Origin: Eudorina sp. 2006-703-Eu-15
Taxonomy: Eukaryota; Chlorophyta; Chlorophyceae; Chlamydomonadales; Volvocaceae
Length of the DNA stretch: 64,000 nucleotides
Direction of reading: 5' to 3'
Assembly (NCBI GenBank): GCA_003117195.1
Contig: BDSI01000002.1
Coordinates: forward strand, 1,203,328-1,267,327
Position numbers and translations under genes: made by a program. Under the pieces are notes generated by a model that did not search any database, had not been told where the DNA came from, and saw only the letters and a program-made list of their open reading frames with translations. The stretch's first letter is position 1, and every line of letters begins with the position of its first letter. Below, one piece after another: positions 13,997-26,351 of this stretch.

Positions 13997-16900
13997 CTGC
14001 AGGGAATGCTAGTCAACGGGACTACTGGGCTGTGACAGTAGTGAACCCCGAAAGGACCAGCTTGAATTGCGCACCAAGAGGAAAACGTCAAAGTTAATGT
14101 AGATTTGAAATATAACCTAAAATTATAACTTTTTAAGCCAAATGTTTGTTGCCAACATGATGTCGTGCTATATGGACTCGGTCGTCGGTTGTACTACAAA
14201 ACTATACTCATGCCGAATGAAAAAATTTTCCCATTAAATCTTTTCGGGTTATCCACATGTAAGAATAGCCAGCGATTATGGTTAAACGGGAGCACTTGCT
14301 GTCGAGCGCAAGTACTCATCGGTTCCCTGCACCTATACTCAAATCCGTGCATTCATATGCGTGCAACACATGCATTCACAGTCCCAGAATGCATCATCAT
14401 AGGCTAAAATGAGGTTCCGTGCGTCAAAAACTTGTACGATAGTCGGCGTCAGACCGCTTCTTGCCGACGGGTCCGAAGACGCCATCGACCTGCAGGTTTT
14501 TGAGTGCGCTGCTTAAAGCAGGCAAGCTACAAGTATTTCTGGCCTCTTACAACCGCTGATTGCCAATCTAACGTGTTCAGACGGGCCCGGAAATTGATAC
14601 GGTACCTTACGGGTACGAAAAGGGAATGACGCACATCGGAGTTAGAGGTGTGGGTGCAGTTCTGACGTACCGTATGGTACATCCTTAACTGACCTACACG
14701 AGACAATTCCTATCTTGCAAATGTGTTGGTGGACCATCAGTGTTAAGATACGGTGGCTGTAATGGGCCGCCTGGGCCTGCCCGGGCTGTGGATGAAAACC
14801 GCCAATAAATACACACCTGTCCCCTGCCACTTAGCATCAGCCATGGTGATTCCACAGATAGCACCAGCAGGTTGCACTTCATGCGCCATCACAACAACAG
14901 CGACAGTGCACAGCATCGACACGCCGTCCAACCCCCCCGGCTGGTAGCGGGAAATGTTTGGGGACCTGGCAGCGCACGTCGACGGACTCAAGCCTACACA
15001 TCGAAACATAAATGTGCCGTCCGTCCAGCCCGCGGCCCGTGCACATGACCGACCACTGTGCACATAACCCGTTCTGAAAAATAGCCGCCACCGTAACATA
15101 CCATGCGCGCGGCTTGGGAGGCCCGCAGCCATGACCTGCGTCACCTCCACGCGCACAAAGCCTGCAACCGGCACCTGCTAGGATAACACGAGCGTTGCAG
15201 TCAACGCCGCTGCGACGAACATGAGCAAAAACGATAAAAACGACGAAACGATGACTCGGACTTGCGACCTTGAAAAGCTGAAACACAAACTACAAAAGAA
15301 CAACCTTTGCAGCCTGATCATGGGAGGCGAGTGCATGGGGGTTGCGGCCGGCCGACTGGGTCGCACGCGCGGCGTGTCGTGTCGTACGTGACTCCAGCTT
15401 GCCCGCTTGCCGGCAGGCGCGGCGCGCAAAAAAGCACGCACCTATGATGCGGAGTGATCGCGTCGACTTGGCCCCTCCATCGGATGGGTTCGTCAGCCAT
15501 CGCGCAGTGGCTCGCCATCCTCATGACCCTGCAGCTGCTGCTGCCAAAACAAACGTCAACACGTTTCTCCCAGCCATGAATACCTCTCAAAACACATATC
15601 GTACGTGGCACAGGTCGTAGCGCCGTACCTTCACCCGTTTGTTGTCTGCTCCACAGCAGACTTCCACACACTGTACATATTGTGAATCTGGTCGTACCCG
15701 TGCGCCGTACGTAAGTAGGCCCATCTAGACACGAAGCGAGATATGAAGCGCAAGGTGGCAACCCCGCGTGGGGCAGCCGGTCCTCAGGATGGGAGAACGG
15801 AGCCGTCCAAAGCGGGCTCCGCCCAGTTATAATGAAAACGCAGAAAGAACGCGGGGAAAGGCATCTGAACCTAATGCGATGTCTATCATATATATGAGGC
15901 TAAAGGCTATGGTCCCCCACGCATTGTCTGCCGCTACCTGCAGCGAACGACTTACACGCACTGGATACACACATAAGCGTATCACGCGGCGACCACAAGT
16001 ATGATGTGCGATAATTCTCCTAACGCCACCTGCCCAGGCGTTGCGCCGCTGCGCAACACGCCGTGCGGCCATAAACCACCCGCTGCCACAGCGGCTGACA
16101 CACACACACACCACCACCACCACAAGCCTCGAACCAAGAGGCTCAAAGGCGGAAGCGCCTTCCAAACGCCGCTGCACGGAAGCAATGCAAAGCAGTGTTC
16201 CGTAGGAGACTCCTACGCGCCTTTATGTCGTTGCTTAAGCGCTGTGCCGTGCGGAACTCCTCCGAGCTTGTGATTTCAGCGAAAGCCCCTTGTGGAAATG
16301 CCAGGGCGATTCGCGAGGCAGCTTGGTGCAGGACAGGATATGGTGAAACAACATCACGGACTCGCCGCGTGTGAGAGTAAAACTTGAAACAGCGGAAATG
16401 CGAACATACAGAGAGCAATCTCGTCGCGGATACCCTGCGCCACACCACAACGTCACATCTAATCGCCGCCACCACGCCGTCCGCCTGCCAGCTGCAAAGG
16501 GCTCCTAGGGATAAACAGGAACCCCATGAGCATCGGCGCCCATGTGGCTTTCCACCACGCCCTCTTACCGGGCCGCCACCCCACGGCCGTCACCTGATGC
16601 GCGTCAGCGGCAGGCCCACACGCATGCAGCACTGCCCAGCGGTGCGTCAGGCCACGGACGCCGTTGGCAAGGCAAGCCGTTGGACTGCCCAATGCATGAT
16701 GCCCTGCCAAGAGCGCACACAAACGTCAGCATGGTCGATGTGGCAGAAGACATCTCTCAGACGCAAGTGACAGTCACGCCGGGCCCGCCGGGCCGCGTGA
16801 GCGAGCTTACACTGCGTTTGATGATGTACATGTACAATAGGTTCAGCAGCTACCACCACTGCCACCACAATAACAGCCGCCAACAGAATAAACGCCAACA

Positions 16901-19582
16901 CCGACACGCGACGCGGGCAGCCTTGCTGTCGACACTGATAAGTCCAGCATGACACATTCTGCTGTAAGCAAGCTACAGTGAAGGCGCGACCGGCTGTGAC
17001 TTGCCGCCACTCCACCAACACGACCGGGCCCGTGCCGGAGCGCCGGTACGAGCTGTCGTACATAGCCCGCCAACCGGTCCGTCAGCGAGCAGGTCAAGCG
17101 GTTCGAAACAGGTGAAGCGTCACCCTGCTTGACGCTTGACACCGCACGGAAATGACCGCAAATGTGACGATAGAACTTTGCCTCGTTTACGTGCAATGTC
17201 GGTCGGCAGCCCCGCCGCACATGCGTCGAACCGCCTGGACGGACCTATGGGTCTGCCATGGCCCCGCTCCTTCCGCCGCCACCCCGATGCCGCAAGACCG
17301 CCCCCGACCAGCCGGCCGCTTTGTACGGTACCGTGTTTATAGCTCACAAGCCACAAGCATCACCATCCCATCGTGTGCAGCAATCGCACTGCGCGGCCTC
17401 ACCTGTAGTACTTCCGCGTCTTGACCACGGCCCGCAGCATCGCTCGCGGTTGAAGCACCGGACGGGCGAGCGTGGAGCCTTGTCGCTCTTCCAACGGTCC
17501 AATCTGCATACCTCCATTACCCGCATTTACGGTACTCTGTCTCTCTTCAAATGCGTAACCGCTCCCCAACTGCTGTCTCTCTAACACGATTCTATTTGGG
17601 GAGCGCCTGCCATCCCGAGGCTACGCTCGTCGTTCACGTCGGGACATGTGCCGGGGCCCTTGCCGCCTCTCCATCCCAACACCCCCAACCGTTACAAAAC
17701 AGCGACAAAACACCGTTCGGAGTCCGGCGGCACCAGTGCTTGGCATGTACATGCAGATATCGGTAATCGAAGGCAGTGACGTGCTGTGGTATTAGCAATG
17801 CTTCGACCACGTTATGTAATCCCCCCCCACGTTAGCTGTATGGAGGATGCAGAGGTGCATGCCGTCCGTCCGCACGGAAGCACCAGGGTGGCAACCGACG
17901 CCCCGCGCACATCAAAAGGCGCCATCCACCAGGCGCCGACATCCGCCCACCCACCAAATATCAGTACAGCATACGCGTACTACCAACGTGCGCACGTGTC
18001 GGGTGCATTTGACGAATGACCCGTGTCGCGCTACTACAGGGGATCGGCGGTTCGTTTCGAAGGGATGCAAGGGGCCGCTGGCGCCAAATCAACAACTACG
18101 GCATAACCAACACCAGATAGACGGAAACTTGCGGGGCGTCAATCCCGCTTGAGAAACAACCCATGCACTAGGTCGGAGCACACTAGGCGTGTGCAGAGTC
18201 CCATGACCAAGCGCATGGGCGCATCAGTTTGCAGATGCATGACATACAACATGCACGCCTCGTTATTAAGGCAGGCAACCGCCCCGCCATGGCAGGAAGG
18301 GATTATCACGAAGATGGATTTCACCCAGCGGCCGACGTGGTGTGGAGCGGAATCCGAAATCATCACGCATGCGCATAGGGATGGATCGCAGAAAGACCTC
18401 CGCGCCGTCCGCACCAGGCGCTGAGATGGCGCGCTCTGCGACAGCGTTCACCGTGCGAACCGCCTCACGCCGGAAGGTTTACTTGGGGCATAAGCAGCGC
18501 AATGCGTCAGGGGCGCGCCCTTTTGTCGCATGCCGCATGAATTCGCGCTTCAAAGCGTGTTGCTTCAGATGGCGGAAGATCTGAACCCTGAACATCTGAA
18601 CGGTGCCCAATGTCACCGGACGCAACAGGCCTGCTGGCATTGATGTCGTGTCAGTAACCCAGCCCACCTCGGCCTCGCTGCAGATGCAACTGCAGAGCCC
18701 CGAATAAAGTCCTCTTCGCAAATTTGCGACAACCCACCCGCCCGCTCGCGACGCGGCGACGCACCAGTTTGAAACAGCTGGCATAGTGCAAAGACCTCGC
18801 GCAACCCGCGGGTCATCATCAATTGTCCGACCCTGTGTTGCTGCCGCAGATCACGGAGACACAATCAGGCGCCAACCAGCGGCAAACCTACAGCTCCTCG
18901 CTGCCGAGAGGCGCAAAGGCACGTTCCGAGGTTCGCTGCTGGGCATGCCCCAAGCTGGGCCCAAGCCACCGCCGGGCCGGCACACATCCGGGTACGCTGC
19001 AACATCCCCCACGACTCTTAAATCTCCTGCGCTGCGTTCGCATGCAAGTGCTCGACGCCACTTTGCCCTGAAGGCAGCGCCTAAGAACCGACCGTGTCAT
19101 GAGCACCTTGAATCCACAGCTGCCCAATGACCCTTAACCACCCACGCCCCATGCAGGCAAATCGCCTGCACAAATGTGCATCCGCCTGCGCCATAAAGCC
19201 TGCGTCATAACGCTTGCGCCGGTCGTGACGAACTTGATTCACATGCATGCGCATGACCTAACCTACAATATCCTGATAACTGGCCCCACACACACGCCGA
19301 ACCCACAAATCCTGCGGTAAGCCGCAGCGACCATCCTAAATACGCGCTCTACCGAGGCAGGCGACCGAACCAACCACACCATCCCCCGCAAATCTTTACG
19401 CCGCCACCAACTCGCTCCTCTCCTGCCACGCCTGGCACGCGCCTTCACACTCGACACTGCACAACATATCTCTCGCTCCCTTTCGTCTTGCTCATCTTCA
19501 AACAACGGGTGTATCTTCAGTGCGGCCGTTGGAAAGATCCTGTTGCGCCTCTCAGCACCTGCCGACTTCATTTCGCATAGTC
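13997..19582. other. 5.6 kb without an established gene
   Basis: This stretch is locally AT-richer, especially 14.09-14.7 kb. It must hold the missing 5' exon(s) of the OSCA-like gene. One candidate first exon starts at an ATG near 15503 (minus; MADEPIRWRG) and ends in a GTGCGT donor, but I could not connect it by phase. Minus-strand segments at about 16.2-16.35 kb and 18.15-18.86 kb read like protein over 30-60 residues, yet they have no recognisable family and frames change often. Part of 17.7-19.58 kb is probably the 3' UTR of the next gene. Confidence 0.4.
17692..17696 (-). terminator. Tentative poly(A) signal (TGTAA) for the 1233-codon gene
   Basis: This is the first TTACA on the plus strand that I see downstream of the stop at 19583. 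It implies a 1.9-kb 3' UTR, which is long but possible in volvocine algae. Confidence 0.2.
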
Positions 19583-22500
19583 TCAACGAGCCGTCGCGCT
19601 GCCTAGTGCCTGCCACTGCCAGCTCTCAGCGCCACCGCCCGTCAGATGCCCCGCCGCCGCGGATACCGGAACTCGGCCGTCAGGCCCCGCTGCCGCCACC
19701 ACCGTTGAGTGCTGCACATTCTCTTGCATTTGCTGTTGCTGTGGCTGCAGCATATTAGCGAACGGCACGAACGGCATCTGACTCTTCCTCGCCGCCGCCG
19801 TAGCCGCCACGTCACCATTCGTCGGCAGCACTGACACCGACGTACCTGACGCGGCACGACCACGTGTGGGCATGACGCCGGGCAGGAGCTGCCGCGCAGC
19901 CGCCAAAGCGACCGCCACAGCACTGCTCAGGTCGCAGTCCGACGGCAACGTCAGCAACCCGTCACTGGTCCGTCGCTGCGTCGTGGTTGCCGTGTGAACG
20001 CTCATAGCCTCATGCTTCTGCCGCTGCAGACCCGGCGGCAGGAACCCCGTGTGGCAGGCGCCCGTGGTGGTGGATGCAACCCCGGCAGTATTCGGCGTCG
20101 GCGACGCGGGTGGCCCTGCCGTCAGACACGGTGTTGGCGGCGGATGCGGTGTGGCCGGGTACGACACGGACCGCACAATCGGCAGCTCCTGCGAGTTGCC
20201 GCCGGCTGATTGGATATGTACAGCGCCGGAGCCAAAAGGAGCGACGCCACTCCCGCTGGTGCTGCTGCTGCTGTCAGGGCCGCTGTGTAAACCGCCACTG
20301 TAGCTACGCGGCCCCTGGCTAACAGGCGGTCCAGTGGCCACCACCGCTGCGCCGTCGGGCGCCGGGCTGGACGGCGGGAACGTGGGGGAAGTTGAAGAGG
20401 CGCAACTGCGGCTCGCCGCCGCAGGATTAAAGGGCCCAACGGACCAGTTAACGGCGCTGATGACGTCCAGTGTTGGGTCGCCGGTCGCAGCCGTGGCGAG
20501 GATGGGGCCCTGCGGCAGGCGCTGCGCAAAGGGATTGATGGCCGCCATCGCTGCGGGGCAGGCGGCTCCCAGTGCAGCAACCTCGCCAACAGGGCTGAAG
20601 GGCGGCGTCATCACAGGCGCAGAGACCGCAGGTGACCGCCCCTCCACCGGCGCAGAAGCGGAACCGCCGTTACGGAGCGACGCCTGTGCGCCGCCGTGCC
20701 AGTGGGTCGGGTGTTCCGAAGCCGGAGTGTACGCTCCGACCCACGGTTCACCAGCCTTCCGATATCTGCCGGCGTCGCTGCTGGCTGCCATGTCCGGCGA
20801 CCCTCGGCAAACCGATGAAAGGCCGTTACCGCCCCCCGCAGCCGCGGCCACCGCCGCGGAGTTGACGACCATGCCAGTTATTTCGTCCAGCAGGCTGGCA
20901 ACTCCAGGAGTTCCGCCAGTCCCCAGCGCGCCGCCACCGCCGCCGCCGGCACAATTGCGAAGCCCTCCTGTTTGAGCCTGGACGCCGAGATCACCAAAGG
21001 CCATCTCGGCGGCGGCACTAGGTGCTGACAGGCCTGGCCAGGTGACCATGTCGGCACGGTCAGCATCACAACCCAGGGCGGCATTCTGCGCCGCATGTGC
21101 GGCCGCCATTAGCCGTAGCGCGGACAGCTCCAGCTCGGTTGGCTCGGCAGAGAAGTTCCACGTTGCCGGATCCAACGAGGTGGAAAGCGCCTGCGCTGCG
21201 GCCGCCGCGCTGACGGTGTTGAGGTCCCCGGCGTTGCAACAACTCAGCGGCAGCAGTTGCATCGCATCGGCGCCCGTGCCGCTTAGGCGAGCCGCGCGCC
21301 TGTAAAGGGCGGCGGTCGTGCTGCCATGTGCAGTGGCCGCTGAACCTCCCGCTTGCAGCAGCCCCGGAGACTGCAGAGCTGCTGCAGCGTCCTGCAGGTA
21401 CTGCTGTTGCTGCCGCTGCTGCTGCTGTTGCAGCAACAACTGGTGTTGCAGCTGCAGCTGCTGCCGATGCTGATAATCGTCGAAACGAAGTAAGCCGCCC
21501 TCGGGGCTCCTTGGGCTAAGCTGATACACATCGAACCCGTACCCAGCAGTTCCCTGCGGCTGCGGGGAGCCCAAAGCTGCACGCCGCGGCGGTGGCGGCG
21601 GCGGTGGATGAGGGACAAAACCAAACACGTTGCCAGAGGATTGGCCGGTACCGCCACCCGCAGCCCCGTACACGGTAATCACGCCCGGATGGCCGTGGCT
21701 GCGATCGAGTCCTGCTGCACCGCCGGGACCACCGCACACAGCCGAGCTGACGCCGCGCCAGACGCCGTTGCCACCGACCGCGGTCACGTTAATATCAGCC
21801 CCTGCCGGTCTGGGTGAACGCGGCGGCTTCCCGGAGGCACCGCGCCGCCCTCCGGGACTGATTGCGGCGGCGGTGCCCGGTGTGCCTGGCGATGGCGGCG
21901 GCAGCGCAGCGGGCGGCGTGGACGGCACGCCTGGCGAAGTCGCCTGACCACCCGGCGTCCGAACACCCGCATGGGTATGGCCCGACGGGACCGGCTCCAT
22001 AGGGGACGACAAGCCGAGGTGAGGCGGCGCACGCGATACGTGACCCAGATCCTCACGAGGGTGCACTGCGACCTGCAGCATCCCCGCAGTGCGAAGCAGC
22101 CTTCGGCGAGTTGCGCTCGTTGCACCTTTGCCGCCCGCGTCCAGCGCACTCGCTGCGGACCCGCTGTTGGCGCCGGCGCCCACATTGCCTGCACCCGGCG
22201 CTGCACCTCCTGTCGCATGCACTGACTTCGAAGCTTGCTGCTGTCTGCCGGTTTGTTCAGCAGTCGACTGGCTGCTCTGCGATGCAGCAGTGGAGCTGGG
22301 GAAGAGGGGCGGGACGCCGCCGCTGTCATCGTCGTTCAGCCCGGGCCCTGGGGAACGCAGACAGTCACCCGACTTGCCGGAGCCTGTGCGCGATCGCACC
22401 ACGCAAATCGTCGACGCTTTCGCCACCGCGGCCGCTGCGGCGGCGGCAGCGGCCGCTGCTGCCATCTGGGTCAGCTCGTTATTTGAGGTGTCTTGCTGTA

Positions 22501-23284
22501 TCTGGCCGACAAGGCCGCCGTCCTCGTCCTCGGCACCCTCCGGACCCGCCGCACCGTCGCTGCCGCAGCCCAAGGCATCACCCCCACCTTGCGTCTTGCC
22601 TGACGAACATGTGCGGCTGGCGCCATGCCCGTCCGCGAACGCCACGCCCTCGCGGGGATGCGGGGACCGGGCAACGACGATGCGGACTGGTAGCGTCGAT
22701 GGAGGCAGAAGCGCTGCCGCCACCGCCGCAGTCGCGCGCATTAGGTCGCCCTCGCCAGCCAGGTCAACCATGACCTCTTGGTCGCCGCCCCCGCCAGCGT
22801 TTCCGCCAAATCCACGATGCCGCCGCTGTGCACCTCTTGGCGTGGGAGTTGTGGCTGGTGGGACTGCGTCTGTCCCGGCAGACAGATCGCAGCCTTCCTT
22901 CGGGGTCATGGGTGCGGAGGCTGCCGCGAGGCCAGGGCTTAGGGGGTCGGCGTCCAAGTCGTCACTGGCGGTGGCTGTCTTGGCGGTTTGGCCACCAGGG
23001 GAAGCGGAAACTCGTCGGTTCCTGCGGCGCGACCCCGTGCTTCGAGGAGGTTGCTGACACGACGGAATGGTGGCGGTGGAGCTGGAGTCAGCATATGTTG
23101 CTGTGTAACTGTCCCGGCTGTCCACTTCAGACGTCAGGCTTCCGCTGCGGCCTGTATCACTGGAGCCACTGATGATGCCACTGCAGTCAGCGCTGTTATT
23201 TCGCAGCAGAGGTTGCGGCAAGTCATCAGGCCGAAGGTCCTCGCACGCATCCGGTGCAGCGGATTCCGCTTTGTCGTTAGCCAT
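19583..23284 (-). CDS. Single-exon ORF for a 1233-aa low-complexity protein, function unknown
   Basis: One uninterrupted frame runs from the ATG at 23284 (context CAGATTATGGCT) to TGA at 19583. The product is Ala/Gly/Ser/Pro-rich and probably largely disordered. It has a basic patch (GSRRRNRRVS) near residue 85, a poly-Ala run near 280, a Pro-rich segment near 440-480, a Gln-rich tract near 605-630 and a short helix-prone stretch (AEPTELELSALRLMAAAHAA) near 715. No signal peptide, membrane segment or catalytic motif is visible. The absence of introns over 3.7 kb is odd beside its intron-dense neighbours. It could be a regulator with a disordered scaffold, one exon of a larger gene, or less likely a non-coding GC-rich stretch that stays open. 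I do not recognise it. Confidence 0.6.
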   Translation of the reverse strand: MANDKAESAAPDACEDLRPDDLPQPLLRNNSADCSGIISGSSDTGRSGSLTSEVDSRDSYTATYADSSSTATIPSCQQPPRSTGSRRRNRRVSASPGGQTAKTATASDDLDADPLSPGLAAASAPMTPKEGCDLSAGTDAVPPATTPTPRGAQRRHRGFGGNAGGGGDQEVMVDLAGEGDLMRATAAVAAALLPPSTLPVRIVVARSPHPREGVAFADGHGASRTCSSGKTQGGGDALGCGSDGAAGPEGAEDEDGGLVGQIQQDTSNNELTQMAAAAAAAAAAAAVAKASTICVVRSRTGSGKSGDCLRSPGPGLNDDDSGGVPPLFPSSTAASQSSQSTAEQTGRQQQASKSVHATGGAAPGAGNVGAGANSGSAASALDAGGKGATSATRRRLLRTAGMLQVAVHPREDLGHVSRAPPHLGLSSPMEPVPSGHTHAGVRTPGGQATSPGVPSTPPAALPPPSPGTPGTAAAISPGGRRGASGKPPRSPRPAGADINVTAVGGNGVWRGVSSAVCGGPGGAAGLDRSHGHPGVITVYGAAGGGTGQSSGNVFGFVPHPPPPPPPRRAALGSPQPQGTAGYGFDVYQLSPRSPEGGLLRFDDYQHRQQLQLQHQLLLQQQQQRQQQQYLQDAAAALQSPGLLQAGGSAATAHGSTTAALYRRAARLSGTGADAMQLLPLSCCNAGDLNTVSAAAAAQALSTSLDPATWNFSAEPTELELSALRLMAAAHAAQNAALGCDADRADMVTWPGLSAPSAAAEMAFGDLGVQAQTGGLRNCAGGGGGGALGTGGTPGVASLLDEITGMVVNSAAVAAAAGGGNGLSSVCRGSPDMAASSDAGRYRKAGEPWVGAYTPASEHPTHWHGGAQASLRNGGSASAPVEGRSPAVSAPVMTPPFSPVGEVAALGAACPAAMAAINPFAQRLPQGPILATAATGDPTLDVISAVNWSVGPFNPAAASRSCASSTSPTFPPSSPAPDGAAVVATGPPVSQGPRSYSGGLHSGPDSSSSTSGSGVAPFGSGAVHIQSAGGNSQELPIVRSVSYPATPHPPPTPCLTAGPPASPTPNTAGVASTTTGACHTGFLPPGLQRQKHEAMSVHTATTTQRRTSDGLLTLPSDCDLSSAVAVALAAARQLLPGVMPTRGRAASGTSVSVLPTNGDVAATAAARKSQMPFVPFANMLQPQQQQMQENVQHSTVVAAAGPDGRVPVSAAAGHLTGGGAESWQWQALGSATAR

Positions 23285-26200
23285 AATCTGAGCGCCCGTT
23301 GTCCAAAGCTCAAATTTGGCTCACTGCGAATGCTTTAGACTTGCAGCTGCTGGCTCGAACAAGATCAGCGCGTGTCCAGGGAGCTAAACCCAGCAGGTGC
23401 AATTGGCCGCGAACCGCGGCTGCAAAGCAGCCCTGACATACGACTACGCTGGGCACAGACGCGCTCCACCTCAAGGCCTCGTAGCTTCTGCCTGCAGGGA
23501 TCAGGACGAAGTATCCATAAGTAACACGAAGACGCATTACTCCCACTGCGGGTGTCGTGTGCAACGCTTTCAGTTCAAACATTGACAGGTTTTATTGAAC
23601 GCGCACTGCAGACGCATTCCGGGCCTGCCTGAAAAAAATCTGAAGCGTTGGGGGACCTGCAAAGCCGCGGGGGATGGCCGCACCTTGAGGTGTTCAAGTC
23701 AGTATACCTCGATGCTACAGGCCAAGAATGCTATAATCTTCACCATGACAACAGGCGCAGTTGGTCTTGGATTAGTTTTGCTACGCGGCCGCAATGGCCC
23801 CCCGGCCAGGGGCTTCCAGATGGTGCGAACCAATCGATAGCGATGTATAATATAAGAGAATACAAGTAGTGTTGTACGCGGGGGGTTGTGGCAGTGGATG
23901 CCTGCACTGGCGCGCAAACCTTGCAATTGGCCAAGAAGATCAGCAGCAAGGAATGCAAACACACATGCTATGATACGACTTAGGACAATGTCTTAAGCAT
24001 CTGAACAGCCGACGGGCGGCCTACCTAGGGTCTACTTGGTGCGCGCTTGGGCCTTATACCACTGGACGAGCCAACCTATGCAAGTGAACCAATACTTACG
24101 CTAATGTTCAGAAAATGATATAGGCCTGTGCCTTTGTTTCGATGACAGTGTAAGTGGATCTGTGACTTTGCAGGGAAACCGATCGTAGGCACCGTGGATA
24201 ACGCGTTCTTGCAGGTCCTACTGCAGTCGTGACAGGCAATTTAACGTGCTGTCCAATGGGGGTTTGGCGGTTGCGAACGCTGCTGGTTTGTCATAAGTTT
24301 TAAGGAACGTACGGTGCTTCGAGCCGCGGGGAAAGCCGCGGGAAGGCCGTGGCCGCTTTGTCAGTGAGAGTGTAATGAGTTGTATGATTTGTTTTTAGTG
24401 AGCTCCACAACGCAGGCGCTTCGCTGCATATTGGTAGTGAACAGTTTGTTCAAGTTGCGATCATGGCCACCAGTGCCCGCCTCGGGGCCGGGCCGGTCCC
24501 GGCGCTTGCCTCACGTGATGAGAAACTGACTGTGAGACGCGCTGCTGCAGTTTTAATATGCTCAATCGCGCAGTCCTTTTGTGTCCCCAGAGTCCACATT
24601 TATCAGACCGGAGACATCCCCTAGATAGCGGTACAACAAGAATTACTAATGCACGAAGTGTGGGTACCGACTTTGCATAAGCTGCAACCTCACCAAGCGC
24701 TCCCGAGAAGTATGCGGGATGGCACACACACGACGATTCAAGTCAAAATGTGGGATGGCACATGCGACGATGGCTTTACGTCAAAATGTCTGGTATGCAG
24801 TCGACTGGCCAACAATTAGGAAAATTCATGAAAAGGCAGTGGGTTCCGTCAGTCGATTCGTTCGTCCCGACCCACGGGACACACCACCTTTTAGCTGTCT
24901 CTATCTCGTAACGGTTTCTACAGTCTTACATCAAATACTTCACTCCGCAGGTGCTTCCTGGACAATCCCGGGATGAAACCACAAACTTATCAGTCTCCGT
25001 TTCCGTGCCCGTCCGTGCCCTTCCGTGCCAGCATCTGGACCCTCTTCCTGCGCATTGCATGAAAGATTGCTAGGTAGCGGCCTCGCAGTCACACTGCGAA
25101 AGGTTGCGAACATAAAACTGCTATCAAACAGCTGCCAACGCATCATAGGGCAGGTATACAACGATCCTGGTAAACAAAGGCGCAGTATGTTTTACGAGCC
25201 CTGCGGAATTGATCATAACTAGCCGTTGATCCCTTTTCGGGGTCCGCTGCACCGTTCATTCATTCAACTAGACGGTTTTGCTGCCGTGTGTGCTCGTGCA
25301 GGGCCATTCGGTGCCTGGGTGCACTCCTGGAACCTGGTGGAACCCGGGGAACGCGCCGACCCGGCGGAGGCTCGTTCGCCTCTCCCTGTGGCGGGCAGGG
25401 TGGTGTATTAGCAAGGGGGGTAGATGCACGGTTTCGGCATAGACGAAAGCATGGACGAGAGCGCTTGGAGCGGCGGAGTGGGTGGGGGCGCTTCGTCCCG
25501 AGTGGAAGGTCAACGGGCGCTGTGGGCGTATTGTGCCGCGAAATCTTGGGGCTGAAGGCTGTTCGCGAGTAGCCGGATCTACGCGGATGGCCGCCCAGTG
25601 TGCGACCACGGTTGGTTGCCGACAGGGGAGCTGGCACACGTGCGATTGCCGTGAGGCGACTTGCCTGAGGCCCCCAAGGTACGGTAGCTCTACACGGTAA
25701 ATGGAATGCCTCTTGCGCCCGGAGTAATATCCAGTTCATCCAGTACGCCCCATTGACCGGCTCGGTGGCATCTCAGGTCGCATTCCATACGGTACCTTGA
25801 TATCTCCGGGCTATGTGCGCGCGCGTGGGTACATAAGCCAGTGGGCCCACCTTGTAACTACTGCAAACTGAGTTCTTAAATATTTACAGCAGATATAAGA
25901 ATCAATCTCTCGTAACTGTCGGCATATAACGCGATCGAGTGAACCTCGATGCCAGGACTTCGGTCGTTGTACGGTGGCCAGTAGCCGTACCATGTGACAC
26001 TGCTGCAAGCTGTTTATCCCATATGGTTGTGGACAAGTTGATTCGTAACGACTTGTGAAATGCGTAACAGAACCTAGGACCAATCCAGTTTCTTTTGAAT
26101 CCTCAGCTGGCACGGCTGGACAAACGGACGTTCACGCTACTTAGCGGTGAGGCTTGACTTCGATGCCAAGGTCTTTTACGTCATGCTTAAGGATGCTGTT

Positions 26201-26351
26201 GAAGGTTACAATCTTCATGTGGTACTGTCTAGTACTGTGCTTGCGCAGAGAGCTGTGACTGGCGCGAAGTAGAGCTGTTGTCCTCGTGATAACATAGTTC
26301 GCCTGTATAACTGTATAACTGCTGCAACTTCACAGGGACTGCTTGGTATAA
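23285..26351. other. Intergenic region between two divergent genes
   Basis: This 3.07-kb stretch presumably holds the promoters of the 1233-codon gene (minus) and the Barentsz-like gene (plus). No protein family is recognisable. A short imperfect tandem duplication (GGGATGGCACA...TCAAAATGT) lies at 24716-24789. Opposing ORFs at 25.26-25.74 kb look like chance frames in GC-rich DNA. An inverted GTACGG pair is at 25969-25990. Confidence 0.45.
24716..24789. repeat. Short imperfect tandem duplication
   Basis: Two adjacent units of roughly 35-40 bp both begin GGGATGGCACA and end GTCAAAATGT, with divergent middles. No function is suggested. Confidence 0.6.

Noticed and set aside
22089..23057. 322-codon plus frame
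   Set aside because: It is antisense to the much longer 1233-codon frame and mirrors its codon bias.
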